Source of the DNA: Nomia melanderi
Lineage: Eukaryota; Arthropoda; Insecta; Hymenoptera; Halictidae
Direction: 5' to 3'
Assembly (NCBI RefSeq): GCF_051020985.1
Contig: NW_027475146.1
Span: 434,001 to 498,000, forward strand
DNA length: 64,000 nt
The position numbers and the translations under genes are program-made. Below, piece after piece: positions 38,232 to 50,237 of the stretch (the first letter of the stretch is position 1; each line of letters opens with the position of its first letter). A model generated the notes under the pieces. It did no database searches. It had not been told where the DNA came from and saw only the letters and a list, made by a program, of their open reading frames with translations.

Positions 38232-39065
38232 ACCTCGGACCACCAGGGGCCGAGAGAATCACCGTCTCATGGGGCCGGACTGTCAGGGTCAGGGAAAAAT
38301 CCAATATGTATATATGGTGATATCTCGGGTGCTATTAGAGATAGCATAATAAACCAAGGTGCCTTGACTGCACGAGGCCCTGGCGCATGAATCTGTGCAG
38401 CGGGAACGACCTCGGACCACCACGGGGCCGTAAAAACCACAGTCTCATGGGGCCGGACACTCAGGGTCAGGGGAAAATCCAATATATATCTGGTGATATC
38501 ACGAGTGCTATTAGAGATAGCGCAATAAACCAAAGTGAATTATCTGCAGGAGGCCTTGGCGCATGCATCTGTGCAGCGGGAACGACCTCGGACCACCAGG
38601 GGGCCGAGAAAACCACCGTCTCATGGGGCCGGACACTCAGGGTCAGGGAAAAATCCAATATATATCTGGTGATATCTCGGCTGCTACTACAGATATCGCA
38701 ATAATTCAAAGTGCATTGTCTGTAGGAGGCCCTGGCGCATGAATCTGTGCAACAGGAACGACCTCGGAACACCAGGGGCCGAGAAAACCACCGTCTCATG
38801 GGGCCGGACTGTCAGGGTCATTGAAAAATCCATGATATATCTGGTGATATCTCGGGTGCTATTAGAGATAGCGCAATAAATCAAAGTGAATTATCTGCAG
38901 GAAGGCACTGGCGCATGAATCTGTGCAGCGGGAACGACCTCGGACCACCAGGGGCCGAGAAAACCACCGTCTCATGGGGCCGGACACTCAGGGTCAGGGG
39001 AAATCCAATATATATCTAGTGATATCTCGGGTGCTCTTACAGATAGCGCACTAAATCAAAGTGCA
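38232..39065 (+). repeat. Block shared with 59,148-59,981 (left copy)
   Basis: About five monomers with rare marks (CCGAGAGAATC, the +2 bp AATATGTATATATGG, GTGCCTTGACTGCACGAGG, CACGGGGCCGTAAAAACC, ATCACGAGTGC, GTCATTGAAAAATCCATG) recur 20,916 bp downstream in the same order. The companion block at 36,606-37,197 recurs at an offset of 21,967 bp, so the right-hand copy lacks the intervening 1,051 bp (six monomers plus one base). Confidence 0.88.
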
Positions 39066-39248
39066 TTGTCTGTAGGAGGCCCTGGCGCATGAATCTGTTC
39101 AGCGGGAACGACCTCGGACCACCAGGGGCCGAGAAAACCACAGTCTCATGGGGCCGGACACTCAGGGTCGGGAGAAAATCCAATATATATGTGGTGATAT
39201 CTCGGGTGCTATTACAGATAGCGCAATAAATCAAAGAGAATTATCTGC

Positions 39249-40248
39249 AGGAGGCCCTGGCGCATGAATCTGTGCAGCGGGAACGACCTCGGACCACCAG
39301 GGGCCGAGGAAACCACCGTCTCATGGGGCCTGACACGCAGGGTTAGGGTAAAATCCAATATATATCTGGTGATATCTCGGGTGCTATTAGAGATAGCGCA
39401 ATAATCCAACGTGAATTATCAGCAGGAGGCCCTGGCGCATGCATGTGTGCAGCGGGGACGACCTCGGACCACTAGCGGCCGAGAAAACCACCGTCTGATG
39501 GGGCCGGACACTCAGGGTCAGGGAAAAATCCAATATGTATATATGGTGATATCTCGGGTGCTATTAGAGATAGCATAATAAACCAAGGTGCCTTGACTGC
39601 ACGAGGCCCTGGCGCATGAATCTGTGCAGCGGGAACGACCTCGGACCACCAGGGGCCGAGAAAACCACCGACACATGGGGCCGGACACTCAGGGTCAGGG
39701 GAAAATCCAATATGTATCTGGTGATATCTCGGCTGCTATTACAGATAGCGCAATAAACCAAAGTGCATTGTCTGTAGGGGGCCCTGGCGCATGAATTTGT
39801 GCAGCAAGAACGACCTCGGAGCACCAGGGGCCGAGAAAACCACCGTCTCATGGGGCCGGACACTCAGGGCCAGGGGAAAATCCAATATATATCTGGTGAT
39901 ATCACGGGTGCTATTAGAGATGGCGCAATAAACCAAAGTGAATTATCTGCAGGAGGTCTTGGCGCATGCATCTGTGCAGCGGGAACAACCTCGGACCACC
40001 ACGGGGCCGAGAAAACCACCGTCTCATGGGGCCGGACACTCAGGGTCAGGGGAAAATCCAATATATATCTGGTGATATCTCGGGTGCTATTAGAGATAGC
40101 GCAATAAACCAAAGTGAATTATCTGCCGGAGGACCTGGCGCATGCATCTGTGCAGCGGGAACGACCTCGGACCACCAGGGGGCCGTAAAAACCACAGTCT
40201 CATGGGGCCGGACACTCAGGGTCAGGGGAAAATCCAATATATATCTGG
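39249..40248 (+). repeat. Six-monomer block, copy 1 of 3
   Basis: It contains CCGAGGAAACC, GACACGCAGGG, GCATGCATGTGTGCAGCGG, CACTAGCGGCCGAG, the +2 bp AATATGTATATATGG and GATGGCGCAATAA. The same series occurs at 60,690-61,753 (offset 21,441) and 62,443-63,506 (offset 23,194) with a few substitutions. Confidence 0.85.
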
Positions 40249-41605
40249 TGATATCTCGGCTGCTATTAGAGATAGCGCAATAAATCAAAGTGCATTGTCT
40301 GTAGGAGGCCCAGGCGCATGAATCTGGGCAGCGGGAACGACCACGGACCACCAGGGGCCGAGAAAACCACCGTCTCATGGGGCCGGACACTCAGGGTCGG
40401 GAGAAAATCCAATATATATGTGGTGATATCTCGGGTGCTATTACAGATAGCGCAATAAATCAAAGAGAATTATCTGCAGGAGGCCCTGGCGCATGAATCT
40501 GTGCAGCGGGATCGACCTCGGACCACCAGGGGCCGAGAAAACCACCGTCTCATGGGGCCGGACTGTCAGGGTCATTGAAAAATCCATGATATATCTGGTG
40601 ATATCTCGGGTGCTATTAGAGATAGCGCAATAAATCAAAGTGAATTATCTGCAGGAAGGCACTGGCGCATGAATCTGTGCAGCAGGAACGACCTCGGACC
40701 ACCAGGGGCCGAGAAAACCACCGTCTCATGGGGCCGGATACTCAGGGTCAGGGAAAGATCCAATGTATATCTGGTAATATCTCGGGTGGTATTAGACATA
40801 GCGCAATAAACCAAAGTGTATTATCTGCAGGAGGCCCTGGCACATGAATCTGTGTAGCGGGACCGACCTCGGACCACCAGGGGCCGAGAAGACCACCGTC
40901 TCATGGGGCCGGACACTCAGGGTCAGGGAAAAATCCAATATATTTCTGGTGATATCTCGGGTGCTCTTACAGATAGCGCACTAAATTAAAGTGCAATGTC
41001 GGTAGGAGGCCCTTGCTCATGAATCTGTGCAGCGGGATCGACCTCGGACCACCAGGGGCGGAGAAAACCACCGTCTGATGGGGCCGGTCACTCAGGGTCA
41101 GGGGAAAATCCAATATATATCTGGTGATATCTCGGGTGCTATTAGAGATAGCGCAATAAACCAAAGTGAATTATCTGCAGGAGGCCCTGTCGCATGAATC
41201 TGTGCAGCGGGAACGATCTCGGACCACCAGGGGCCGAGAAAACTACCGTCTCATGGGGCCGGACTGTCAGGGTCAGGGGAAATCCAATATATATCTGGTG
41301 ATATCTCGGGTGCTATTACTAATAGCGCAATAAATCAAAGTGCATTGTCTGTAGGAGGCCCTGGCGCATGAATCTGTGCTGCGGGAACGACCTCGGACCA
41401 CCAGGGGCCGAGAAAACCACAGTCTCATGAGGCCGGACACTCAGGGTCAGGGAAAAATCCAATATATATCTGGTGATATCTCGGGTGCTATTACAGATAG
41501 CGCAATAAATCAAAGTGCATTGTCTGTAGGAGGCACTGGCGAATGAATCTATGCAGCAGGAACGACTTCGGACCACTAGGGTCCGAGAAAACCACCGTCT
41601 CAGGG

Positions 41606-41965
41606 GGCCGGACACTCAGGGTCGGTTGAAAAATTCAATATAAATCTGGTGATATCTCGGGTGCTCTTACAGATAACACACTAAACCAAAGTGAATTATC
41701 TGCAGCGGGCCCTGGCGCATGAATCTGTGCAGCGGGAGCGACCTCGGATCACCAGGGTCCGAGAAAACCACAGTCTCATGGGGCCGGACACTCAGGGTCG
41801 GTTGAAAAATTCAATATATATCTGGTGATATCTCGGGTGCTCTTACAGATAACACACTAAACCAAAGTGAATTATCTGCAGCGGGACCTGGCGCATGAAT
41901 CTGTGCAGCGGGAGCGACCTCGGACCACTAGGGGCCGAGAAAGCCCCCGACAGATGGGGCCGGAC
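41606..41965 (+). repeat. Adjacent monomers with GGTTGAAAAATTC variant
   Basis: Two consecutive monomers carry CAGGGTCGGTTGAAAAATTC followed by CTCTTACAGATAACACACTAAA and CTGCAGCGGG. This form was not seen elsewhere in the window. It looks like another local single-monomer duplication, now slightly diverged. Confidence 0.75.
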
Positions 41966-42995
41966 ACTCAGGGACAGGGGAAAATCCAATATATATCTGG
42001 TGATATCTCGGGTGCTATTAGAGATAGCGCAATAAACCAACGTGAATTATCTGCAGGAGGCCCTGGCGCATGATTCTGTGCAGCGGGAACGACCTCGGAC
42101 CACCAGGGGCCGAGAAAACCACCGACACATGGGGCCGGACACTCAGGGTCAGGGGAAAATCCAATATATATCTGGTGATATCTCGGGTGCTATTAGAGAT
42201 AGCGCAATAAACCAAAGTCAATTATCTGCAGGAGGGCCGGGCGCATGAATCTGTGCAGCGGGAACGACCTCGGTCCACCAGGGGCCGAGAAAACCACCGT
42301 CTCATGGGGCCGGACAATCAGGGTCAGGGAAAAATCGAATATATATATCGGGTGATATCTCGGGTGCTACTAGAGATAGCGCAATAAATCAAAGTGCATT
42401 GTCTGTAGGAGGCCCTGGCGCGTGAATCTGTGCAGCGGGATCGACCTCGGACCACCAGGGGCCGAGAAAACCACCGACACATGGGGCCGGACACTCAGGG
42501 TCTGGGGAAAATCCAATATGTATCTGGTGATATCTCGGTTGCTATTACAGATAGCGCAATAAACCAAAGTGAATTGTCTGCAGAAAACCCTGACGCATTA
42601 ATCTGTTCAGCGGGATCGAACTCGGACCACCAATGGTCGAGAAAACCACCGTCTCATGGGGCCGCACTCTCAGGGTCAGGGAAAAATCTAATGTATATCT
42701 GGTGATATCTCGGGTGTTATTAGACATAGCGCAATAAACCAAAGTATATTATCTGCAGGAGGCCCTGGCGCATGAATCTGTGTAGCGGGACCGACCTCGG
42801 ACCACCAGGGGCCGAGAAGACCACCGTCTCATGGGGCCGGACACTCAGGGTCAGGGAAAAAGCAAATATATATCTGGTGATATCTCGGGTGCTATTAGAG
42901 ATAGCTCAATAAATCAAAGTGCATTGTCCGTAGGAGGCCCTTGCGCATGAATCTGTGCAGAAGGAACGACATCGGACCACCAGGGGCCGAGAAAA

Positions 42996-43039
42996 CTACA
43001 GATTTTCGGTATCCGTCACCCAAAGTCATGTAAAAATCC
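42996..43039 (+). repeat. F-type diverged block, gamma context (1)
   Basis: The core reads GATTTTCGGTATCCGTCACC, more diverged than the alpha and beta cores. It is followed by AATATATATGGTGCTTTCTC, in which the usual GATATC is lost. Confidence 0.9.
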
Positions 43040-43710
43040 AGAATATATATGGTGCTTTCTCGGGTGCTATAACATATAGCGCAATAAATCAAAGTGCATT
43101 GTCTGTAGGAGGCCCTGGCGCATGAATCTGGGCAGCAGGAACGACCTCGGACCACCAGGGGCCGAGAAAACCACCGTCTCATGGGGCCGCACACTCAGGG
43201 TAAGGGGAAAATCCAATATATATCTGGTGATATCTCGGGTGCTATTAGAGATAGCGCAATAAACCAAAGTGAATTAACTGCAGGAGGCCCTGGCGCATGC
43301 ATCTGTGCAGCGGGAACGACCTCCGACCACCAGGGGCCGAGACAACCACCGTCACATGGGGCCGGACACTCAGGGTCAGGGAAAAATCCAATATATATCT
43401 GGTGATATCTCGGGTGCTATTACAAATAGCGCAATAAATCAAAGTGCATTGTCTGTAGGAGGCCCTGACGCATGAATCTGTGCAGCGGCAACGACCTCGG
43501 ACCACCAGGGGCCGAGAAAACCACAGTCTCATGGGGCCGGACACTCAGGGTCAGGGGAAAATCCAATATATATCTGGTGATATCTCGGGTGCTATTAGAG
43601 ATAGCGCAATAAACCAAAGTGAATTATCTTCAGGAGGCCCTGGCGCATGAATGTGTGCAGCGGGAATGATCTCGGACCACCAGGGGCCGAGAAAACAACC
43701 GTCTCATGGG

Positions 43711-43810
43711 GCCGGAAGCTCAGGGTCATGTAAAAATCCAGGATGTATGTGCTGATATCTTGGGTGCCATTAGAGTTAGCGCGATACATCGAAGTCATTC
43801 TCTGCAGGAG
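43711..43810 (+). repeat. Most aberrant monomer segment
   Basis: It reads GGAAGCTCAGGGTCATG, CCAGGATGTATGTGCTG, GATATCTTGGGTGCCATTAG, GTTAGCGCGATACATCG and AAGTCATTCTCTGCAGG. It mixes F-type features (TCATGTAAAAATCC) with ordinary flanks and loses one base. Most of these substitutions are private to this copy. Confidence 0.8.
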
Positions 43811-44044
43811 GCCCTAGCGCATGAATCTGTGCAGCGGGAGCGACCTCGGACCACTAGGGGCGGATAAAACCACCGACACATGGGGCCGGACACTCAGGGT
43901 CAGGGAAAAATCCAATATATTTCTGGTGATATCTCGGGTGCTCTTACAGATAGCGCACTAAATCAAAGTGCATTGTCCGTAGGAGGCCCTTGCGCATGAA
44001 TCTGTGCAGTAGGAACGACATCGGACCCCCAGGGGCCGAGAAAA

Positions 44045-44088
44045 TTACAGATTTTCGGTATCCGTCACGCAATGTCATGTAAAAATCC
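44045..44088 (+). repeat. F-type diverged block, gamma context (2)
   Basis: The core has GTCACGCAATGTCATG; followed by AGCATATATCTGGAGATATC. Confidence 0.9.
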
Positions 44089-44219
44089 AGCATATATCTG
44101 GAGATATCTCGGGTGCTATTACAGATAGCGCAACAAATCAAAGTGCATTGTCCGTAGGAGCCCCTTGCGCATGAATCTGTGCAGCAGGAACGACATCGGA
44201 CAACCAGGGGCCGAGAAAA

Positions 44220-44263
44220 TTACAGATTTTCGGTATCCGTCACCAAATGTCATGTAAAAATCC
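44220..44263 (+). repeat. F-type diverged block, gamma context (3)
   Basis: Exactly one monomer after the previous block, so F-type monomers can be adjacent. The core has GTCACCAAATGTCATG. Confidence 0.9.
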
Positions 44264-44394
44264 AGCATATATCTGGTGATATCTCGGGTTCTATTACAGA
44301 TAGCGGAATAAATCAAACTGCATTGTCCGTAGGAGGCCCTTGCGCATGAATCTTTGTAGCAGGAACGACAACGGACCACCAGGGGCCGAGAAAA

Positions 44395-44438
44395 TTACCG
44401 ATTTTCTGTACCCGTCACCCAAAGTCATGTAAAAATCC
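44395..44438 (+). repeat. F-type diverged block, gamma context (4)
   Basis: Third in a row at 175-bp spacing. The core is TTACCGATTTTCTGTACCCG, and GTGCTTTCTCGGG follows. Confidence 0.9.
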
Positions 44439-44520
44439 AGCATATATATGGTGCTTTCTCGGGTGCCATTACAGATAGCGCAATAAATCAAAGTGCATTG
44501 TCCGTAGGAGGCCCTGGCGC

Positions 44521-45659
44521 ATGAATCTGTGCAGCGAGAACGACCTCGGACCACCAGGGGCCGAGAAAACCACCGACACATGGGGCCGGACTGTCAGGGT
44601 GAGCGAAAAATCCAATATATATCTGGTGATATCTCGGGTGCTATTAGAGATAGCGCAATAAATCAAAGTGCATTGCCTGCAGGAGGCCCTTGCGCATGAA
44701 TCTGTGCAGCGAGAACGACCTCGGACCACCAGGGGCCGAGAAAACCACCGACACATGGGGCCGGACTGCCAGGGTCGGGGAAAAATGCAATATATATCTG
44801 GTGATATCTCGGGTGCTATTACAGATAGCGCAATAAATCAAAGTGGATTGTCTGTAGGAGGCCCTGGCGCATGAATCTGTGCAGCGGGATCGACCTCGGA
44901 ACACCAGGGGCCGAGAAAACCACGGACACATGGGGCCGGACTCTCAGGGTCGGGGAAAAATCCAATATATATCTGGTGATATCTCGGGTGCTCTTACAGA
45001 TAGCGAACTAAACCAAAGTGAACTATCTGCAGGGGGCCCTATCCCATGAATCTGTGCAGCGGGAACGACCTCGGACCCCCAAGGGTCGAGAAAAACGCCG
45101 ACACATGGGGCCGGACACTCAGGGTCGGGGAAAAATACAATATATATCTGGTGATATCTCGGGTGCTATTACAGATAGCGCAATAAATCAAAGTGCATTG
45201 TCTGCAGGAGGCCCTCGCGCATGAATCTGTGCAGCGGGAAGGACCTCGGACAACCAGGGGCCGAGAAAATCACCGTCTCATGGGGCCGGACTGTCAGGGT
45301 CAGGGAAAAATGCAATATATATCTGGTGATATCTAGGGTGCTATTAGAGATAGCGCAATAAACCAAAGTGCATTGTCTGCAGGAGGCCCTGGCGCATGAA
45401 TCTGTGCAGCGAGAACGACTTCGGACCACCACGGGCCGAGAAAACCACCGACACATGGGGGCGGACACTCAGGGTCAGGGGAAAATCCAATATATATATG
45501 GTGATATCTCGGGTGCTATTACAGATAGCGCAATAAATAAAAGTGCATTGTCTGTAGGATGCCCTGGCGCAGGAATCTGTGCAGCAGGAACAACCTCGGA
45601 CCACCAGGGGCCGAGAAAACCACCGTCTCATGGGGTCGGAATGTCAGGGTCAGGGAAAA
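44521..45659 (+). repeat. Lead-in block shared with 32.7-33.0 and 28.0-28.8 kb
   Basis: From 44,521 to about 44,870 the order follows 32.68-33.03 kb (offset 11,841), including CAGGGTGAGCGAAAAATCC. From about 44,885 it follows 28.02-28.8 kb (offset 16,868), including GAAAAACGCCGAC and GATATCTAGGG. The junction between the two sources falls inside one monomer. It ends where the 1,526-bp repeats begin. Confidence 0.8.
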
Positions 45660-47185
45660 ATCCAATATATATCTGGTGATATCTCGGGTGCTATTACAGA
45701 TAGCGCAATAAATCAAAGTGCATTGTCTGTAGGAGGCCCTGGCGCATGAATCTGTGCAGCGGGATCGCACTCGGACCACCAGGGGCCGAGAAAACTTCTG
45801 TCTCATGGGGCCGGACCCTCAGGATCAGGGAAAAATCCAATATATATCTGGTGATATCTCGGTTGCTATTACAGATAACGCAATAAATCAAAGTGCATTG
45901 TCTGTAGGAGGCCCTGGCGCATGAATCTGTGCAGCGAGAACGACCTCGGACCACCAGGGGCGAGAAAACCACCGTCTCATGGTGTCGGACTGTCAGGGTC
46001 GGGGAAAAATGCAATATATATCTGGTGATATCTCGGGTGCTATTAGAGATAGCGCAATAAACCAAAGTGCATTGTCTGCAGGAGGCCCTCGCGCATGAAT
46101 CTGTGCAGCGGGATCGATCTCGGACCACCAGGGGCCGAGAAAATCACCGTCTCATGGGGCCGGACTGTCAGGGTCAGGGAAAAATCCAATATATATCTGG
46201 TGATATCTCGGGTGCTATTAGAGATTGCGCAATAAATCAAAGTGCATTGTCTGCAGGAGGCCCTAGCGCATGAATCTGTGCAGCGGGAACGACCTCGGAC
46301 CACCAGTGGCCGAGAAAATCACAGTCTCATGGGGCCGGACTGTCAGGGTCAGGGAAAAATCCAATATATATCTGGTGATATCTCGGGTGCTACTAGAGAT
46401 TGCACAATAAATCAAAGTGCATTGCCTGCAGGAGGCCCTAGCGCATGAATCTGTGCAGCGGGAACGACCTCGGACTACCAGGGGCCGAGAAAACTTCTGT
46501 CTCATGGGGCCGGACACTCAGGATCAGGGAAAAATCCAATATATATCTGGTGATATCTCGGTTGCTATTAGAGATAGCGCAATAAATCAAAGTGCATTGT
46601 CTGCAGGAGGCCCTCGCGCATGAATCTGTGCAGCGGGAACGACCTCGGACAACCAGGGTCCGGACTGTCAGGGTCAGGGAAAAATACAATATATATCTGG
46701 TGATATCTCGGGTGCAAATTAGAGATAGCGCAATAAACCAAAGTGCATTGCCTGCAGGATGCCCTCGCGCATGAATCTGTGCAGCGGGAACGACCTCGGA
46801 CAACCAGGGTCCGGACTGTCAGGGTCAGGGAAAAATACAATATATATCTGGTGATATCTCGGGTGCAAATTAGAGATAGCGCAATAAACCAAAGTGCATT
46901 GTCTGCAGGAGGCCCTGGCGCATGAATCTGTGCAGCGAGAACGACCTCGGAACACCAGGGGCCGAGAAAACCACGGACACATGGGGCCGGACTGTCAGGG
47001 TCGGGGAAAAACCCAATATATATCTGGTGATATCTCGGGTGCTATTAGAGATAGCGCAATAAACTAAAGTGCATTGTCTGTAGTAGGCCCTGGCGCATGA
47101 ATCTGTGCAGCGGGATCGACCTCGGACCACCAAGGGCCGAGAAAATCACCGTCTCATGGGGCCGGACTGTCAGGTTCAGGGAAGA
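45660..47185 (+). repeat. 1,526-bp higher-order repeat, copy 1 (9 monomers)
   Basis: Nine monomers: 9x175 minus two 25-bp deletions, plus two 1-bp insertions, minus one base (GGGGCGAGAAAACC near 45,957) equals 1,526. Two 150-bp deletion monomers lie directly next to each other (junctions near 46,656 and 46,806). This copy differs from the later ones at a few sites, for example CAGGAGGCCCTAGC versus CAGGTGGCCCTAGC and CAGGGAAAAATAC versus CAGGGGAAAATAC. It may therefore be the edge copy. Confidence 0.92.
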
Positions 47186-48711
47186 ATCCAATATATATCT
47201 GGTGATATCTCGGGTGCTATTACAGATAGCGCAATAAATCAAAGTGCATTGTCTGTAGGAGGCCCTGGCGCATGAATCTGTGCAGCGGGATCGCACTCGG
47301 ACCACCAGGGGCCGAGAAAACTTCTGTCTCATGGGGCCGGACCCTCAGGATCAGGGAAAAATCCAATATATATCTGGTGATATCTCGGTTGCTATTACAG
47401 ATAACGCAATAAATCAAAGTGCATTGTCTGTAGGAGGCCCTGGCGCATGAATCTGTGCAGCGAGAACGACCTCGGACCACCAGGGGCGAGAAAACCACCG
47501 TCTCATGGTGTCGGACTGTCAGGGTCGGGGAAAAATGCAATATATATCTGGTGATATCTCGGGTGCTATTAGAGATAGCGCAATAAACCAAAGTGCATTG
47601 TCTGCAGGAGGCCCTCGCGCATGAATCTGTGCAGCGGGATCGATCTCGGACCACCAGGGGCCGAGAAAATCACCGTCTCATGGGGCCGGACTGTCAGGGT
47701 CAGGGAAAAATCCAATATATATCTGGTGATATCTCGGGTGCTATTAGAGATTGCGCAATAAATCAAAGTGCATTGTCTGCAGGTGGCCCTAGCGCATGAA
47801 TCTGTGCAGCGGGAACGACCTCGGACCACCAGTGGCCGAGAAAATCACAGTCTCATGGGGCCGGACTGTCAGGGTCAGGGAAAAATCCAATATATATCTG
47901 GTGATATCTCGGGTGCTACTAGAGATTGCACAATAAATCAAAGTGCATTGCCTGCAGGAGGCCCTAGCGCATGAATCTGTGCAGCGGGAACGACCTCGGA
48001 CTACCAGGGGCCGAGAAAACTTCTGTCTCATGGGGCCGGACACTCAGGATCAGGGAAAAATCCAATATATATCTGGTGATATCTCGGTTGCTATTAGAGA
48101 TAGCGCAATAAATCAAAGTGCATTGTCTGCAGGAGGCCCTCGCGCATGAATCTGTGCAGCGGGAACGACCTCGGACAACCAGGGTCCGGACTGTCAGGGT
48201 CAGGGGAAAATACAATATATATCTGGTGATATCTCGGGTGCAAATTAGAGATAGCGCAATAAACCAAAGTGCATTGCCTGCAGGATGCCCTCGCGCATGA
48301 ATCTGTGCAGCGGGAACGACCTCGGACAACCAGGGTCCGGACTGTCAGGGTCAGGGAAAAATACAATATATATCTGGTGATATCTCGGGTGCAAATTAGA
48401 GATAGCGCAATAAACCAAAGTGCATTGTCTGCAGGAGGCCCTGGCGCATGAATCTGTGCAGCGAGAACGACCTCGGAACACCAGGGGCCGAGAAAACCAC
48501 GGACACATGGGGCCGGACTGTCAGGGTCGGGGAAAAACCCAATATATATCTGGTGATATCTCGGGTGCTATTAGAGATAGCGCAATAAACTAAAGTGCAT
48601 TGTCTGTAGTAGGCCCTGGCGCATGAATCTGTGCAGCGGGATCGACCTCGGACCACCAAGGGCCGAGAAAATCACCGTCTCATGGGGCCGGACTGTCAGG
48701 TTCAGGGAAGA
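47186..48711 (+). repeat. 1,526-bp higher-order repeat, copy 2
   Basis: Tandem copy; it shares CAGGTGGCCCTAGC and the four-G CAGGGGAAAATAC with copies 3-5. The monomer at about 47,041-47,200 (GTAGTAGGCCC, CAGGTTCAGGGAAGAATCC) marks the join between copies. Confidence 0.92.
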
Positions 48712-50237
48712 ATCCAATATATATCTGGTGATATCTCGGGTGCTATTACAGATAGCGCAATAAATCAAAGTGCATTGTCTGTAGGAGGCCCTGGCGCATG
48801 AATCTGTGCAGCGGGATCGCACTCGGACCACCAGGGGCCGAGAAAACTTCTGTCTCATGGGGCCGGACCCTCAGGATCAGGGAAAAATCCAATATATATC
48901 TGGTGATATCTCGGTTGCTATTACAGATAACGCAATAAATCAAAGTGCATTGTCTGTAGGAGGCCCTGGCGCATGAATCTGTGCAGCGAGAACGACCTCG
49001 GACCACCAGGGGCGAGAAAACCACCGTCTCATGGTGTCGGACTGTCAGGGTCGGGGAAAAATGCAATATATATCTGGTGATATCTCGGGTGCTATTAGAG
49101 ATAGCGCAATAAACCAAAGTGCATTGTCTGCAGGAGGCCCTCGCGCATGAATCTGTGCAGCGGGATCGATCTCGGACCACCAGGGGCCGAGAAAATCACC
49201 GTCTCATGGGGCCGGACTGTCAGGGTCAGGGAAAAATCCAATATATATCTGGTGATATCTCGGGTGCTATTAGAGATTGCGCAATAAATCAAAGTGCATT
49301 GTCTGCAGGTGGCCCTAGCGCATGAATCTGTGCAGCGGGAACGACCTCGGACCACCAGTGGCCGAGAAAATCACAGTCTCATGGGGCCGGACTGTCAGGG
49401 TCAGGGAAAAATCCAATATATATCTGGTGATATCTCGGGTGCTACTAGAGATTGCACAATAAATCAAAGTGCATTGCCTGCAGGAGGCCCTAGCGCATGA
49501 ATCTGTGCAGCGGGAACGACCTCGGACTACCAGGGGCCGAGAAAACTTCTGTCTCATGGGGCCGGACACTCAGGATCAGGGAAAAATCCAATATATATCT
49601 GGTGATATCTCGGTTGCTATTAGAGATAGCGCAATAAATCAAAGTGCATTGTCTGCAGGAGGCCCTCGCGCATGAATCTGTGCAGCGGGAACGACCTCGG
49701 ACAACCAGGGTCCGGACTGTCAGGGTCAGGGGAAAATACAATATATATCTGGTGATATCTCGGGTGCAAATTAGAGATAGCGCAATAAACCAAAGTGCAT
49801 TGCCTGCAGGATGCCCTCGCGCATGAATCTGTGCAGCGGGAACGACCTCGGACAACCAGGGTCCGGACTGTCAGGGTCAGGGAAAAATACAATATATATC
49901 TGGTGATATCTCGGGTGCAAATTAGAGATAGCGCAATAAACCAAAGTGCATTGTCTGCAGGAGGCCCTGGCGCATGAATCTGTGCAGCGAGAACGACCTC
50001 GGAACACCAGGGGCCGAGAAAACCACGGACACATGGGGCCGGACTGTCAGGGTCGGGGAAAAATCCAATATATAACTGGTGATATCTCGGGTGCTATTAG
50101 AGATAGCGCAATAAACTAAAGTGCATTGTCTGTAGGAGGCCCTGGCGCATGAATCTGTGCAGCGGGATCGACCTCGGACCACCAAGGGCCGAGAAAATCA
50201 CCGTCTCATGGGGCCGGACTGTCAGGTTCAGGGAAGA
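48712..50237 (+). repeat. 1,526-bp higher-order repeat, copy 3
   Basis: Nearly identical to copy 2. Near its right end it differs by AATATATAACTGG and by GTAGGAGGCCC in place of GTAGTAGGCCC, then passes into the nine-monomer interlude. Confidence 0.9.

Larger units (their letters stand above)
36517..44520 (+). repeat. Domain VI: heterogeneous monomer domain
   Basis: About 46 monomers of types rare elsewhere: GTGAATTATCTGCAGG with CACTCAGGGTCAGGGG, GCATGCATCTGTGC, CTCTTACAGATAGCGCACTAAA, GTCATTGAAAAATCCATGAT and a +2 bp form AATATGTATATATGG near 38,307 and 39,535. No 150-bp deletion monomer occurs. Indels of 1-2 bp are commoner than elsewhere. Parts recur at 58.6-63.5 kb. The right end holds strongly diverged monomers (42.9-44.5 kb). 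I read it as an older, less homogenised layer; that is inference. Confidence 0.8.
42861..44520 (+). repeat. Nest of highly diverged (gamma F-type) monomers
   Basis: Four F-type blocks of the most diverged kind (42996, 44045, 44220, 44395) cluster here. They come with other private marks: GACATCGGACC, CATTGTCCGTAGG, and GTGCTTTCTCGGG in place of GTGATATCTCGGG near 43,052 and 44,451. At 43,711-43,810 lies the single most aberrant monomer. At about 44,520 the array switches abruptly to types of the 28 and 32 kb regions. This looks like a remnant of an older layer abutting younger amplified DNA. Confidence 0.8.

Noticed and set aside
308..44438. CENP-B box in the TTCGGAATCCG or TTCGGTATCCG motif
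   Set aside because: The mammalian core TTCGNNNNANNCGGG is not met: the required A and CGGG are absent on both strands in the standard, alpha, beta and gamma monomers I checked.
45694..46128. Longest minus-strand open frame (144 codons), repeated in each 1,526-bp unit; similar ones at 5222, 11520 and 22296
   Set aside because: Its length comes from a 1-bp loss (GGGGCGAG in the 1,526-bp units and near 22,562; GGCCCAGC at 5.4 and 11.7 kb) that joins two frames of adjacent monomers. The peptide is just two monomer translations in series.
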